A program made the translations under genes and the position numbers. DNA of 64,000 nucleotides. It comes from CAVZMI01 sp050011775 (lineage in GTDB: Bacteria; Bacteroidota; Ignavibacteria; UBA10030; CAVZMI01). Below are positions 35,304 to 44,384 of the stretch, piece after piece. Where the stretch lies: NCBI GenBank assembly GCA_050011775.1, contig JBEKIL010000003.1:1-64000 (forward strand). Reading direction: 5' to 3'. The notes beneath the pieces were generated by a model. It was not told the origin of the DNA and searched no databases. It saw nothing but the letters and a program-made list of their open reading frames with translations. Within the stretch, counting starts at the first letter, position 1; every line of letters begins with the position of its first letter.

Positions 35304-36933
35304 CCTATTTTTCTCCATAATCCTCTCCGGAATGCTGGTATTTCTGCTCTTAAGTTCGGCTGCATTCGGACAGGCGCTTAACGTCCACCTATGGACCGAC
35401 AAGAATCCGCTTCTCTCAGCAATGACGGCCGATTCTCAAATGGTTCGATATTCCGAAGGAGATCGTTTCCGGGTATATGTCCGAGCGACAAAGCCGTGCT
35501 ATGTCCGGGTCTTGTATCAGGATGCGGCAGGATATACTTTACAGCTGGTTCCAAATATGCGGGATACAAGCGACTATATTCAGGAAGACCGGACCTATCA
35601 GCTGCCCACACTGTTTGAAGTGCGGTCTCCCTTTGGTGAAGAAGAGCTGATCCTTTTTGCCAGCACCGAAAAATTTACCGAGATCCGCGTCCGAAAAAGA
35701 AACGACGGGGTCATGATCGTCGATGATTCGGCATCGGTGTTCCTTAAACGGTTGCGTGCCATGAGTATTTTCGGAGAATTTGCCGAGGAACATCTCCGTA
35801 TGCGTACGCTCCCCAAAAATATTGTGGCGGGAGTCGATACGACGGGGCCTGAGATAGCACTTAAAACAAACCGCGGTACCGATTATATTGTGACAATCGA
35901 TTCTGTCTGTTCTGTAGAAATAGCGGTCCGTGATTCGAGCGGAGTGGCATCACTATCTCTCAATAATATACCGATTCGTATCGATTCGGTCCGAACGTTC
36001 TTGACGACTGTGCAGCGTGTTCCATTGCATGAAGGCCTGGATACCATTATGGTAACTGCGGCCGACCGGATGGGGAATTCATCGACCCGGAAGCTGACGA
36101 TCCAGCGGTTGAAATATTCCGTAGGTTCCCGCTGGGCGGTTATCGTTGGTGTCAGTGCGTACAGTGATACGACGATCCCGCAATTGCGCTACGCTCACCG
36201 TGATGCGCGGGCCTTTGCCGATTTTCTTAAAAGCCCGAACGGCGGCGCCTTTAACGACGACCATATTCTTGTCCTTCTCAACGAGCAGGCGACGCGAAAA
36301 AGTTTTACAGAAGCGCTCTTCTTGTTCCTGGCAAAAACGAAACGAGAGGATTTGGTCATGATCTTCTTCTCGGGACACGGTTCGTCGCTCAGTCGTGATC
36401 AATCATATTTCCTGATGAGCGACACCAGGCTTCGCGATCTCGAAAAAACCGCAGTGGCAATGAAAGAAATTCAAAATGCCGTGACGAAAATAATTCCTGC
36501 CGAGCGTGTGATTGTTTTTTCCGATGCATGTTTCAGCGGCAACGTGAATGTTTTTTTTATCGGGCGGCGATCGCTCGATACCGATAAAAATCTCATCAAC
36601 CGGTATCTGCAGGAGCTTGGCCGATCGAAACCCGGACTCCTCTCGATCACTTCAAGCTCCGAAGGAGAAATCTCGCGCGAAGGATGGGTCTACTGGGAGC
36701 ACGGATTATTTACCTATTTCCTGATTGCCGGACTCGGCGGGAAGATCACAGATACCGAGGGACGTGTAATGAAAGCTATCCCGGCCGACACGAACAACGA
36801 CGGCATTGTCACACTCGGTGAGATCGTTGATTATCTTCGTACGTCGGTTTCAACTCTTACAGGAGGAAAACAAAATCCACAGATAAGTAAAACGACGTTT
36901 GATAAAAATCTACCGTTGAGTGTATTGAGGTGA
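35284..36933 (+). CDS. Exported DUF4384-caspase protein
   Basis: 549 residues. The ATG at 35284 lies inside the cyclase's last 20 bases, with GAGGAG ahead of it, and starts a signal peptide ending in the AAFGQ region; an ATG 141 bases upstream gives no signal peptide. Residues 30-150 match the DUF4384 pattern (FRVYVRATKPCYVRVLYQDAAG). A short immunoglobulin-like domain follows (about 195-275), then a caspase-fold domain (about 280-545) with WAVIVGVSAY, His365 in FSGHGSS and Cys416 in DACFSG. The dyad is intact. It is translationally coupled to the CHASE2 cyclase and is the second exported caspase in 7 kb. The two caspases differ in domain order and are not simple duplicates. Confidence 0.91.
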   Translation: MKSQLNNLFFSIILSGMLVFLLLSSAAFGQALNVHLWTDKNPLLSAMTADSQMVRYSEGDRFRVYVRATKPCYVRVLYQDAAGYTLQLVPNMRDTSDYIQEDRTYQLPTLFEVRSPFGEEELILFASTEKFTEIRVRKRNDGVMIVDDSASVFLKRLRAMSIFGEFAEEHLRMRTLPKNIVAGVDTTGPEIALKTNRGTDYIVTIDSVCSVEIAVRDSSGVASLSLNNIPIRIDSVRTFLTTVQRVPLHEGLDTIMVTAADRMGNSSTRKLTIQRLKYSVGSRWAVIVGVSAYSDTTIPQLRYAHRDARAFADFLKSPNGGAFNDDHILVLLNEQATRKSFTEALFLFLAKTKREDLVMIFFSGHGSSLSRDQSYFLMSDTRLRDLEKTAVAMKEIQNAVTKIIPAERVIVFSDACFSGNVNVFFIGRRSLDTDKNLINRYLQELGRSKPGLLSITSSSEGEISREGWVYWEHGLFTYFLIAGLGGKITDTEGRVMKAIPADTNNDGIVTLGEIVDYLRTSVSTLTGGKQNPQISKTTFDKNLPLSVLR

Positions 36934-37132
36934 TAAAGCCTAAAAAATCCTTACTGAAGGTATGATCGGAAATAATCAATGAGTCGCTGGAGCCTATTGT
37001 TATCTCTTCTAATTGTCGCGGAGATTGTGTTTTAATCTATGCATGAATGAAACCGGAAGAGTGCAAAATCCGTAGATTATGAGAACGAACTCATATTGTG
37101 GTCGGAAATTGTAACATAATGAGGATTACTCC
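36934..37132. other. Spacer, nothing recognised
   Basis: About 200 bp without a gene or a clear hairpin. It ends in the GAGG ribosome binding site of the small membrane protein that follows. Confidence 0.4.
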
Positions 37133-37291
37133 ATGTCTCGGAAAACAGCAGGTTTTCTCTTTCTGGTGATTTGCATCATACTCGCGATATTGTTATTAGC
37201 TGGAACTATCACTCCAATAGCCAGCGGATGTATTTTTGCCGTTGCATTGGTCCTACTAGGCGGACTTTCACGTGGATTTAGAAAACAGTAA
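37133..37291 (+). CDS. Small two-helix membrane protein
   Basis: 52 residues, ATG with GAGG about 8 bases upstream (AATGAGGATTACTCC). Two hydrophobic stretches (about 8-25 and 30-45) are separated by a short turn (GTITPIASGC), and the end is basic (RGFRKQ), giving a hairpin with both ends inside. It is a plausible real gene for its size because of the ribosome binding site, the ordered hydrophobicity and the normal stop. Not recognised. Confidence 0.6.
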   Translation: MSRKTAGFLFLVICIILAILLLAGTITPIASGCIFAVALVLLGGLSRGFRKQ

Positions 37292-37421
37292 CATTTAGAA
37301 TCCGAATAGAATCTGCTAACTGAATGGTCATCACAACCAGAGCAGCAGCACGAATTTCTTCTCAACCGGATAAGTTATTGCATAAATTGCAATATCTTCG
37401 AAATGACAAGGGGAGACGCCA

Positions 37422-37874
37422 ATGATTAGACAGGTGTTATTAACAACCCTCGGATTGATTACCTTTCTTTGCTTTTCATGCAAGGAAAAATCGGCTAACC
37501 CCGAAATACAGGGTCCTGTTTCATTTTCTTATCAGTACGGCAAGTGTGGGGAGCATGGCCTGCAAAAACCAACTGTTTCAGATTCTGTTTTCATCTATAC
37601 GTTTATTGATAAACTTATTATTGATTTCTCGGTGAGAGGTAATTGTTGCCCTGACTCAAACCGGTTCACCGTTACTTCCACTGCCGGAACAGATACAATT
37701 GTTGTGGCTGTTGTCGATACTGCGCAACACCTTTGCAGATGTATTTGTACGTACATGATACACGCCGAATTCGGAAATTTGCCGAACAATCACTATGTAG
37801 TCCGGTGCACAGCCGGTGTACCGCAGGGAGAGAGTGATCTGATCCATCTCGTCGATGTCTACAGGGAGTTGTAA
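37422..37874 (+). CDS. Predicted lipoprotein, hypothetical
   Basis: 150 residues. The N-terminus (MIRQVLLTTLGLITFLCFSCKEKS) has a hydrophobic core and a lipobox-like FSC, so Cys20 is probably lipidated. The mature part is beta-rich with a cluster of cysteines (GNCCPDS, QHLCRCICTY), which may form disulphides in the periplasm. Not recognised. It has no obvious operon partner. Confidence 0.68.
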   Translation: MIRQVLLTTLGLITFLCFSCKEKSANPEIQGPVSFSYQYGKCGEHGLQKPTVSDSVFIYTFIDKLIIDFSVRGNCCPDSNRFTVTSTAGTDTIVVAVVDTAQHLCRCICTYMIHAEFGNLPNNHYVVRCTAGVPQGESDLIHLVDVYREL

Positions 37875-37938
37875 TCAATAAAATATCGGAGTTCCGTCGT
37901 GTGCTCTCATATAACGATTATCAGGAAAAAGAAAAATT

Positions 37939-39120
37939 ATGATGACTCCCTTAAAAGTAATGCCCCTGTTATTATTCATGATAATTTTATTCTCCGGCAT
38001 GAATCAAGCTCAAACAGTGGATGAGATCCTTTTAAAATTCCAGAAACGGCATCATACATACGGAAGCACGACACTCCCGTATCATGTATTCAAACCTGAT
38101 AATTATGATTCCTTGATGCATTATCCTCTTGTCCTTTGTCTGCATGGTGCGGGTGAACGGGGAGATAACGACGAGGCGGTGAAAAAAAACCATATGGCGA
38201 CAATCTGGGCTCTGGATTCGAATCAGGCGCAGTGGCCCTGTTTGATCGTCGTACCGCAATGCCCGATCAACCATAGCTGGACAAACATAAACTGGAGTGG
38301 GGCATCTTATCTTGTCGATAACACTCCGATCAGCGATGAATTGCTTACGGTGAACGATATTCTGGATTCGCTCATACGGGAATTTTCAGTCGATACCAAC
38401 CGGATTTATATCACAGGCCTTTCGATGGGGGGACTCGGAACGTGGGATATGATTGTCAGGTATCCGAACCGGTTTGCTGCGGCGGTTCCTATGTGCGGTC
38501 TCGGAGATACGACAAAAGCCGAAATCATTAAACATATCCCTATATGGAATTTCCATGGAGCCATCGATAACACCGTGCCGGTTATATATTCTCGTGTAAT
38601 GATTGCAGCGCTTGAAAAGTCGGGACGGCATGTTGTGTATACTCACTGCAAAAACGGTGATTGCACCGGTATGAACGACATCGAGCTCGCCGATTCAATA
38701 AATGCAGGGGCAAATCTTCTCTATTCCGAATATGAAAATGTCGGCCATAGCATCTGGGATAGTGCCTATACAAATCAATTTCTCCTTCCATGGGTATTTT
38801 CCAAGAACAAATCACAGGTGGTTGCCGTAAGGGGTGATAATTATGAATCTAAGCCAGAAGGATTTACACTACTTCAGAATTACCCGAATCCGTTCAACCC
38901 GACGACAACCATTCAATATTCAATACCGCAATCGGTTTTTGTATCGTTAACGGTTTATGATCTGCTCGGACGTGAGGTGCGGAAATTGGTGGAAGGAGTT
39001 CAGGCAGCTGGTGTGCATTCGGTCGAATTTCATTCGAGAGATCTTTCTTCGGGAATTTATTTCTATGAGCTGCGCTGTGGAGAGTCGAGCCGGATAAAGA
39101 GGATGATGGTGTTGAAATAA
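37939..39120 (+). CDS. Secreted esterase-like hydrolase with T9SS sorting domain
   Basis: 393 residues. A signal peptide precedes an alpha/beta hydrolase of the CE1/phospholipase-like exported esterase group: HYPLVLCLHGAGERGDN for the oxyanion hole, GLSMGGLGTW for the nucleophile elbow and NVGHSIWD for the late His. The C-terminal 80 residues are a Por sorting domain (NYPNPFNPTTTIQY, LLGREVRKLVEG, SSGIYFYEL), so it is sent to the cell surface or medium. Substrate is unknown; relatives act on feruloyl or polyhydroxyalkanoate esters. Confidence 0.88.
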   Translation: MMTPLKVMPLLLFMIILFSGMNQAQTVDEILLKFQKRHHTYGSTTLPYHVFKPDNYDSLMHYPLVLCLHGAGERGDNDEAVKKNHMATIWALDSNQAQWPCLIVVPQCPINHSWTNINWSGASYLVDNTPISDELLTVNDILDSLIREFSVDTNRIYITGLSMGGLGTWDMIVRYPNRFAAAVPMCGLGDTTKAEIIKHIPIWNFHGAIDNTVPVIYSRVMIAALEKSGRHVVYTHCKNGDCTGMNDIELADSINAGANLLYSEYENVGHSIWDSAYTNQFLLPWVFSKNKSQVVAVRGDNYESKPEGFTLLQNYPNPFNPTTTIQYSIPQSVFVSLTVYDLLGREVRKLVEGVQAAGVHSVEFHSRDLSSGIYFYELRCGESSRIKRMMVLK

Positions 39121-39199
39121 GGACAGAATGAATTTGTTGGAGATACATTCCTGTGGAGCATGTCGTTATCCGGATTTATCATTTGGAAATGAAGAAAGA

Positions 39200-40279
39200 A
39201 TGAAAATGAAAAATACTGTGCTCATTTGCGCATTAATGATAATTTCATTTACTACCCGGGCAGTAGCCAATCCTATTGAAGTACATCAGGCTCTTATTTC
39301 AGAATTGTTATTTGATGAGAATGATCATTGGATACTGGAAATAATATTTGATACGTTTGGTGGTTTTTCTTCTGAAGATTATGACAGCATTTGTATGCGC
39401 ACTTCAAACGGCATCTCAAAATTGAAATTGAATTCTCTCAAGGACGGTGATTACCTTATTGTAATTAATTCCGATAGTTTGACGACCCCCCTGCCGATGA
39501 ATAGGAATGGTGATAGAGTGGAACTTATTTCGTACCCAAAAGTATCTTCCGGGTATTCATATATTGACGGTGTAGCATTCGGTGATTATCCGGGCTCGAT
39601 GTTCGATTCACTACAAATCGGATATTCGATATGTAGAATATTTAGTGAATTTTTTTGTAAAGATAAAAGTCCCACCATCGGTTTTCCGAATGATACCTCG
39701 GGTACCTATGGTACTCTTCAGGGATTTATGTACGATTTTCATAACCACCGTATTGCAAACGGAACAATTTTCCCCGGTGCGGTTACCCCGTTTGGTGATA
39801 AATTTGTTTTTCAACCCGATGGTTCCTTCTCGATGAGAGTATATTCGTGCAAAACATGTATACTGACTCTATACAGCGGGGGCCATACCGCTTCAATAGA
39901 CTCTTTATGTTTTGACGTAGAACCCGATTCGGTGGTGTGGAGGGACATCCATATAAGGATGAATTTTCCTTACGGAATACCTGTACGTGAAGACTACCGG
40001 AACTATGAATTATCAATCATTAATTATCCTAATCCATTCAATTCCATCACAAACTTTTCAATAATTATCCCTCAGTCGTTACAACATCAAAAGGGAAATA
40101 TCAAGATTTTTAACGTCGCCGGTCAGGAGATTAAAAACATTGACATATTGCTCAATTCGACGGCTCAGTGGAACGGCACCGATAATAACGGATTTATTCA
40201 GCCTACAGGTGTTTATTATTATCAATTGATCTTCGATAATCGTGTGTATAAAAATGGATCGATGATTTTACTAAAGTAA
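39200..40279 (+). CDS. Secreted hypothetical protein with T9SS sorting domain
   Basis: 359 residues from ATG 39200; an ATG 72 bases upstream gives no signal peptide. The signal peptide (MKMKNTVLICALM, ending VAN) is followed by a beta-rich domain with the lamin-tail-like theme ISELLFDEND...W.LEI and repeated Asp-Ser pairs. The C-terminus is a Por sorting domain (NYPNPFNSITNFS, NVAGQEIKN, PTGVYYYQL). No enzymatic motif was recognised. It is followed 10 bp later by another exported protein. Confidence 0.78.
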   Translation: MKMKNTVLICALMIISFTTRAVANPIEVHQALISELLFDENDHWILEIIFDTFGGFSSEDYDSICMRTSNGISKLKLNSLKDGDYLIVINSDSLTTPLPMNRNGDRVELISYPKVSSGYSYIDGVAFGDYPGSMFDSLQIGYSICRIFSEFFCKDKSPTIGFPNDTSGTYGTLQGFMYDFHNHRIANGTIFPGAVTPFGDKFVFQPDGSFSMRVYSCKTCILTLYSGGHTASIDSLCFDVEPDSVVWRDIHIRMNFPYGIPVREDYRNYELSIINYPNPFNSITNFSIIIPQSLQHQKGNIKIFNVAGQEIKNIDILLNSTAQWNGTDNNGFIQPTGVYYYQLIFDNRVYKNGSMILLK

Positions 40280-40289
40280 AATTGAAATT

Positions 40290-40862
40290 ATGAAAATCCT
40301 GATGATATTTTTTGTTGTATCCTCATTCTATTACACTGTTCATAGTCAGCAAATAGATTTTTATAAAGAGGATCTGACATTTCAGCTGTCCAAAAAATAT
40401 TTTTCGGTAAAAGGAAACTATTATTTTTGCAATCATACGGACAAAAAGATAAGGAGATTACTATTTTATCCCTTTGATACTACAAATGATAAAAGTACAG
40501 TCGATTCAATAATGGTATATGATATAACCGGTAATGCCTTCGAAAAGATTTTGCAAAAAGTGCCTTCAGGTATCTTCTTTGAAATAAAGATCAGACCGAA
40601 CGATACTTCGATATATCATATCGAGTACAATCAACGCATTGTCAGTGACAGCGTCAGATATATATTACAAACGACAAAATATTGGCATAAACCACTGGAG
40701 ACAGCAGAGTATAAGTTGGTGGTTGAAAAACCTGTGACTGTGCAAACGCTGTCATATCGGCCGGATAGTGTCTATCAAATTCAAGGGATGAAGATATACT
40801 ATTGGTGGAAAGAAAATTTTCTTCCGGAAGAGGATATGATAATTCATTTTACAGCTAATTAA
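40290..40862 (+). CDS. Exported hypothetical protein
   Basis: 190 residues with a signal peptide (MKILMIFFVVSSFYYTVHSQ). The mature part is beta-rich; motifs such as KGNYYFCNHTDKKIRRLLFYPFD suggest an immunoglobulin-like or peptidase M1-associated amino-terminal fold, but I do not recognise the family. It probably forms a short operon with the T9SS gene before it. Confidence 0.65.
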   Translation: MKILMIFFVVSSFYYTVHSQQIDFYKEDLTFQLSKKYFSVKGNYYFCNHTDKKIRRLLFYPFDTTNDKSTVDSIMVYDITGNAFEKILQKVPSGIFFEIKIRPNDTSIYHIEYNQRIVSDSVRYILQTTKYWHKPLETAEYKLVVEKPVTVQTLSYRPDSVYQIQGMKIYYWWKENFLPEEDMIIHFTAN

Positions 40863-40953
40863 GTTGTTTGAATTGGGAGAGAAACTCAAATTCTGTTGTT
40901 ATATTATTCTGCATCGTTGAAAAAATTAGTTTAGATAAGGAGAAAGATCAGCT

Positions 40954-41331
40954 ATGAAGCCGCGCGAAAATGAAAAACCGTACACAGTTGAGTACTATTA
41001 TAAAACCCGCTGGGGGTACGCGGATGAATTCATACGGCTATTCAAGAAAAACCATTACCCGGTGCTGCAGAAGCGAATGGAAATGGGTCAAATTTTGCAG
41101 ATCACGGCTGTGAGGCCGCGCTTTCATGCCACCGAAGATGGACGCTGGGATTACAGGATTACGATTGTATGGAAAAATATTCAGATGCTGGATTCCGGAT
41201 TCGATGAAAGTGCCTTGAAGAGAAAATTGTACCCGGATCAGAAGACATTTCAGAAGGAAGAACAACGGCGGTTCGAGATCCTGCTTGCGCACTGGGATCT
41301 GCCAATCGTTGATGTGGGGCTGGATAGATAA
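40954..41331 (+). CDS. Hypothetical cytoplasmic protein, ferredoxin-like fold possible
   Basis: 125 residues with AAGGAGAAAGA upstream. No signal peptide or membrane helix. The alternation of strands and helices (TVEYYYKTRWGYADEFIRLFKKNHYPVL, then ITAVRPRF and YRITIVWKN) fits a dimeric alpha-beta barrel such as NIPSNAP/EthD proteins. That is a structural guess only. Conserved aromatic and charged residues suggest ligand binding. Confidence 0.6.
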   Translation: MKPRENEKPYTVEYYYKTRWGYADEFIRLFKKNHYPVLQKRMEMGQILQITAVRPRFHATEDGRWDYRITIVWKNIQMLDSGFDESALKRKLYPDQKTFQKEEQRRFEILLAHWDLPIVDVGLDR

Positions 41332-41339
41332 GAGTAAAA

Positions 41340-41378
41340 GGTTTCCTTCCAATATACATTCTACTTGCAAAGGAAACC
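41340..41378. repeat. Inverted repeat, possible weak terminator
   Basis: Perfect 9-bp arms GGTTTCCTT (41340-41348) and AAGGAAACC (41370-41378) with a 21-base loop just after the preceding gene. No T-run follows, so termination is uncertain. Confidence 0.35.
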
Positions 41379-41490
41379 CTTGTAACAGCAATCCAATGAT
41401 AAAAAACTAATTTTTTCTACTGATTTTTTCCTCTCTGTTTAGTATATTTGTAAACTTGTTTTTTTCTATGACCATTATCAACCTTATTCT

Positions 41491-42693
41491 ATGCCTTGGC
41501 CGATTTATCTGCATCTTGTCCTTGCGGTTCCCTTTCTGTTTCTCTACTGGTATGTCGGGACGAAACTTACAAACGCTCTTGTGCATGGATTTCAATTTCT
41601 ACGACGCAGGGTAAAAAAAATCCTATTTATCATCGCAGCCTGGTTGTTCTGCGTTCCTTTATTGCTTCTGGCCTCTTATTTTATCGATCGTTCCTGGGCT
41701 GTGGGAGTTGCCCTTGGCGAGATCAGAGTCATAGATTTTCTTTTTATCTATCCCTACTGGTACGGTCTTGTTTGCACGGCACAACTTGGGATCGCATTTC
41801 TTCTCACCGATCTTTTAAAAATGTTCCTCTTCTGGCTGTACAGACACTCAAAGGAGCGGTGGCTCCACCTGCAGGGTAGAATTATCATCGCATTCACCGT
41901 GCCTATGATTTGCTACGTTCTGGTGAAGATCATAAGCGATACATCATCGGTCCGGATTTCAATAAAAGAATATACAGTTCCGGAGCTTCCGAAATCGTTG
42001 GATGGATTTCGGATTGTCCATGTAAGCGACATTCAGGTGGATGATCGAACGGGCGGTAAAATATTTGATGATGCTATTCAGAAAGTTCAGGTACTCCAAC
42101 CCGATCTGACAATCTTTACAGGAGACCTCGTAACGGCAGGGACAAAATATATTCAACAAGGTGCCCGAATCATCGGCAAAATGAATGCGAAGTACGGAAT
42201 TTATGCCTGCCTGGGAAATCATGACGCGTGGGCGGATGCGGAACAGGTAACAAAGCATCTTCGTGAGAATGGTGTGATCGTTCTTGAAGACTCGGTATCG
42301 AGAATCCATGCTGGAATGTCAAATATAAAACTTTTTGGTATTAATAATTTCTACGGGCGACGGGCGGCTCACTCGATATTTTCAAAACAGGGAACAGATT
42401 CTACCGATCTCCAAATCCTGATCACTCACTCGGCTGTGCAGTGGCTTGTCGACAGTGCCTCGCAGCACAGATACAACCTGTTTTTAAGCGGTCATACACA
42501 TGGCGGGCAGATCGTACTCGGACTTCCATGGTGGCCGATTATTATGTCTAAAATCGAAACTCCATACGTAAAAGGTTTCTATACTGTCGGGTCCATGCTT
42601 GTCAGTGTGACAAACGGCATCGGCCTGACAGGGGCGCCTTTTCGCTTTCAGGCACCGGCAGAAATATCAATCATTATAATACGATGTCGTTGA
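41491..42693 (+). CDS. Membrane-anchored metallophosphoesterase
   Basis: 400 residues. Four transmembrane helices occupy the first 160 residues; the calcineurin-like domain follows (about 165-400). Metal-site motifs are visible in order: VHVSDIQVD, FTGDLV, CLGNHD, ITHSAV and SGHTHGGQ. The layout matches YkuE-like membrane phosphoesterases, which hydrolyse lipid pyrophosphates such as UDP-diacylglucosamine in the LpxG/YkuE group. A TATATTTG at 41443-41450 could be the -7 element of its promoter but no good -33 element is seen. Confidence 0.88.
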   Translation: MPWPIYLHLVLAVPFLFLYWYVGTKLTNALVHGFQFLRRRVKKILFIIAAWLFCVPLLLLASYFIDRSWAVGVALGEIRVIDFLFIYPYWYGLVCTAQLGIAFLLTDLLKMFLFWLYRHSKERWLHLQGRIIIAFTVPMICYVLVKIISDTSSVRISIKEYTVPELPKSLDGFRIVHVSDIQVDDRTGGKIFDDAIQKVQVLQPDLTIFTGDLVTAGTKYIQQGARIIGKMNAKYGIYACLGNHDAWADAEQVTKHLRENGVIVLEDSVSRIHAGMSNIKLFGINNFYGRRAAHSIFSKQGTDSTDLQILITHSAVQWLVDSASQHRYNLFLSGHTHGGQIVLGLPWWPIIMSKIETPYVKGFYTVGSMLVSVTNGIGLTGAPFRFQAPAEISIIIIRCR

Positions 42694-42748
42694 TAGAAAT
42701 TGTAGTAAGGCGTATTGAATCTTTTATAGAATTGTTGCATCATATTAT

Positions 42749-43342
42749 ATGACGACGCAACGGAATGATACTGCCGAAGATCTGATCCTTATCGAACGGG
42801 CACGCAGGGGTGACGAGAGGGCATTTACACTACTTGTGCGCCGGTACGAACAGACAGTATACGGATTTGCTTTCAAGGTCTGCCGGAATAAGGACAAAGC
42901 AGCCGAGACTCTACAGGATACCTTCGTGAATGTCTACCGTAAGCTTGACCAGTTCGACGGTCGATCGAAATTCTCGACGTGGCTTTACAGTATCGTTGCA
43001 AATAACTGCCTGATGAAACATCGCCGCAGGAATTTGGACGACGAATCGATTTCACTCGATTCCGGATTTCCGGATCATGAAGAACCGGCTGAACATAGCG
43101 GTACATGGAATGATTCGCCGATCGCCAGCGTCATGAACCGTGAGTTGAAAGAGCATCTTGATCGTGCGATTCAAAAACTACCGATGGAATACAGAGTGGT
43201 GTTTATCTTGCGTGATGTCGAAGAACAGTCTGCCGCAGAAACGGCAAGGGTTCTTCGTCTCAGCATTCCGGCTGTTAAATCGCGTCTGCGCCGCGCACGG
43301 ATTTTTCTCAGAAATCAGCTCGACCCGTATATGAGGAAGTAG
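42749..43342 (+). CDS. ECF-type RNA polymerase sigma factor
   Basis: 197 residues. Region 2 (about 15-90) contains DERAFTLLVRRYEQTVYGFAFKV, AAETLQDTFVNVYRKL and FSTWLYSIVANNCLM; region 4 (about 135-190) has LPMEYRVVFILRDVEEQSAAETARVL and IPAVKSRLRRAR. No region 3 lies between. It is directly upstream of its probable anti-sigma factor (1 bp gap) and of OsmC, FmdB and TlpA genes, which suggests a thiol or envelope-redox stress regulon. No Shine-Dalgarno is obvious. Confidence 0.93.
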   Translation: MTTQRNDTAEDLILIERARRGDERAFTLLVRRYEQTVYGFAFKVCRNKDKAAETLQDTFVNVYRKLDQFDGRSKFSTWLYSIVANNCLMKHRRRNLDDESISLDSGFPDHEEPAEHSGTWNDSPIASVMNRELKEHLDRAIQKLPMEYRVVFILRDVEEQSAAETARVLRLSIPAVKSRLRRARIFLRNQLDPYMRK

Positions 43343-43343
43343 C

Positions 43344-43607
43344 ATGAAGAAGTGTACTCAAGTGCTCCGTTTCATATGTGACAATCTCGATGCCGATGTC
43401 GATTCTCCGCGCTGCATCGAAATACACCGTCATCTTGCCAAATGCCCGGACTGCAGCGCTTATCTCGCTTCAATGAAAAAAACGGTAAAGCTGTATCGTA
43501 ATTATACAACCGGACCGGTTCCTCCTGCTGTTCAGAAGCTCTTGCTGAAGTCACTTAAGGAGGAACGGGCAAAATCCGGAAAAAATCTTTCACATTCCCG
43601 CGGGTGA
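43344..43607 (+). CDS. Soluble zinc-finger anti-sigma factor
   Basis: 87 residues. The H-x3-C-x2-C motif (HLAKCPDC) defines the ZAS/zf-HC2 domain, which binds and inhibits ECF sigma factors. Extra cysteines (Cys4, Cys12, Cys24) lie just before the motif. There is no transmembrane helix, so it acts in the cytoplasm, as RsrA-type redox anti-sigmas do. It is immediately downstream of the sigma gene, which confirms the pairing. Whether the zinc is redox-labile cannot be told from sequence. Confidence 0.87.
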   Translation: MKKCTQVLRFICDNLDADVDSPRCIEIHRHLAKCPDCSAYLASMKKTVKLYRNYTTGPVPPAVQKLLLKSLKEERAKSGKNLSHSRG

Positions 43608-43653
43608 CTCCTTAGTTCACAAAACCAATGTATAATAAAGGATATGGATCGAT

Positions 43654-44103
43654 ATGGAACCAATGAAGAAGTATAAAGTGTTTCAGTATAAAACAAAGGT
43701 GCAATGGACTGGCGAACGCACCGGTCTTCTGCGAGGAGAGGGAAAACCCGATATCTCGGTGGCAAATCCGCCTGAATTTAAAGGAGTTCCAAATGTCTGG
43801 ACTCCTGAAGATCTCTTCGTGGCGGCACTGAATATTTGCCTGATGAATACCTTTGTTGCTTCCCTTCTACGGAAAGGGATTATCCTGATTTCGTATAAAA
43901 GCGAGGCAGAAGCGACGCTCGATTTCGTTGAAGGCAATTATCGATTTGTAAGTGCCCGGATACTGCCGAGAATCAACGTGAAGGGAAGCGTCACGGAAGC
44001 CGATATTGCACAAATTGTACGCGAAGCGCATGAAGGATGTGTAATTGCGAATTCAATTAATACACCTGTTGAAGTTAAACCATCGATTTCAATAGTATCA
44101 TAA
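43654..44103 (+). CDS. OsmC-family peroxidase-like protein
   Basis: 149 residues. The OsmC/Ohr fold is indicated by the helix containing EDLFVAALNICLMNTF with the peroxidatic Cys62 and the second reactive Cys129 in AHEGCVIANS. The family reduces organic hydroperoxides with lipoyl or dithiol donors. AAAGGA precedes the start by 11 bases. It is downstream of the sigma/anti-sigma pair by 46 bp and upstream of FmdB by 4 bp, so it is probably in one redox-related operon. Confidence 0.88.
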   Translation: MEPMKKYKVFQYKTKVQWTGERTGLLRGEGKPDISVANPPEFKGVPNVWTPEDLFVAALNICLMNTFVASLLRKGIILISYKSEAEATLDFVEGNYRFVSARILPRINVKGSVTEADIAQIVREAHEGCVIANSINTPVEVKPSISIVS

Positions 44104-44107
44104 TATT

Positions 44108-44335
44108 ATGCCAATATACGAATATAAATGCAATGAGTGCGGATCGAAATATGAGATATTACATCTCTCTCATGAAGTAGTCGATGATATTTTTTGCCCG
44201 GACTGTCGGTCGACGCACTATAGCCGTTTAATGTCGACAATCAATGTAGGTAGGTCGGGAGCAGGTAAAAAAAGCGAATCCGATATGCCGCCATGTTCTT
44301 CCGAATGCTGCGGCGGTTCATGCGGAATTGCGTAG
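44108..44335 (+). CDS. FmdB-type zinc ribbon protein
   Basis: 75 residues. The first 35 residues match the FmdB family: MPIYEYKCNECG with Cys8 and Cys11, then CPDC (Cys30 and Cys33) to complete a zinc ribbon. The C-terminal tail is Ser/Cys/Gly-rich (PPCSSECCGGSCGI), a common ending for this family. The molecular function is not established. It sits between OsmC and the TlpA-like gene with 4-50 bp gaps. Confidence 0.85.
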   Translation: MPIYEYKCNECGSKYEILHLSHEVVDDIFCPDCRSTHYSRLMSTINVGRSGAGKKSESDMPPCSSECCGGSCGIA

Positions 44336-44384
44336 GTTGCAGATGAACGCGTTGAAAAGCCTATTATCGAAGGGTGGTATGTCT

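Noticed and set aside
24411..36933. Anti-phage defence island with caspase effectors
   Set aside because: Both caspases carry signal peptides and the neighbours are exported or membrane proteins; no nuclease, toxin, retron or known defence gene is near.
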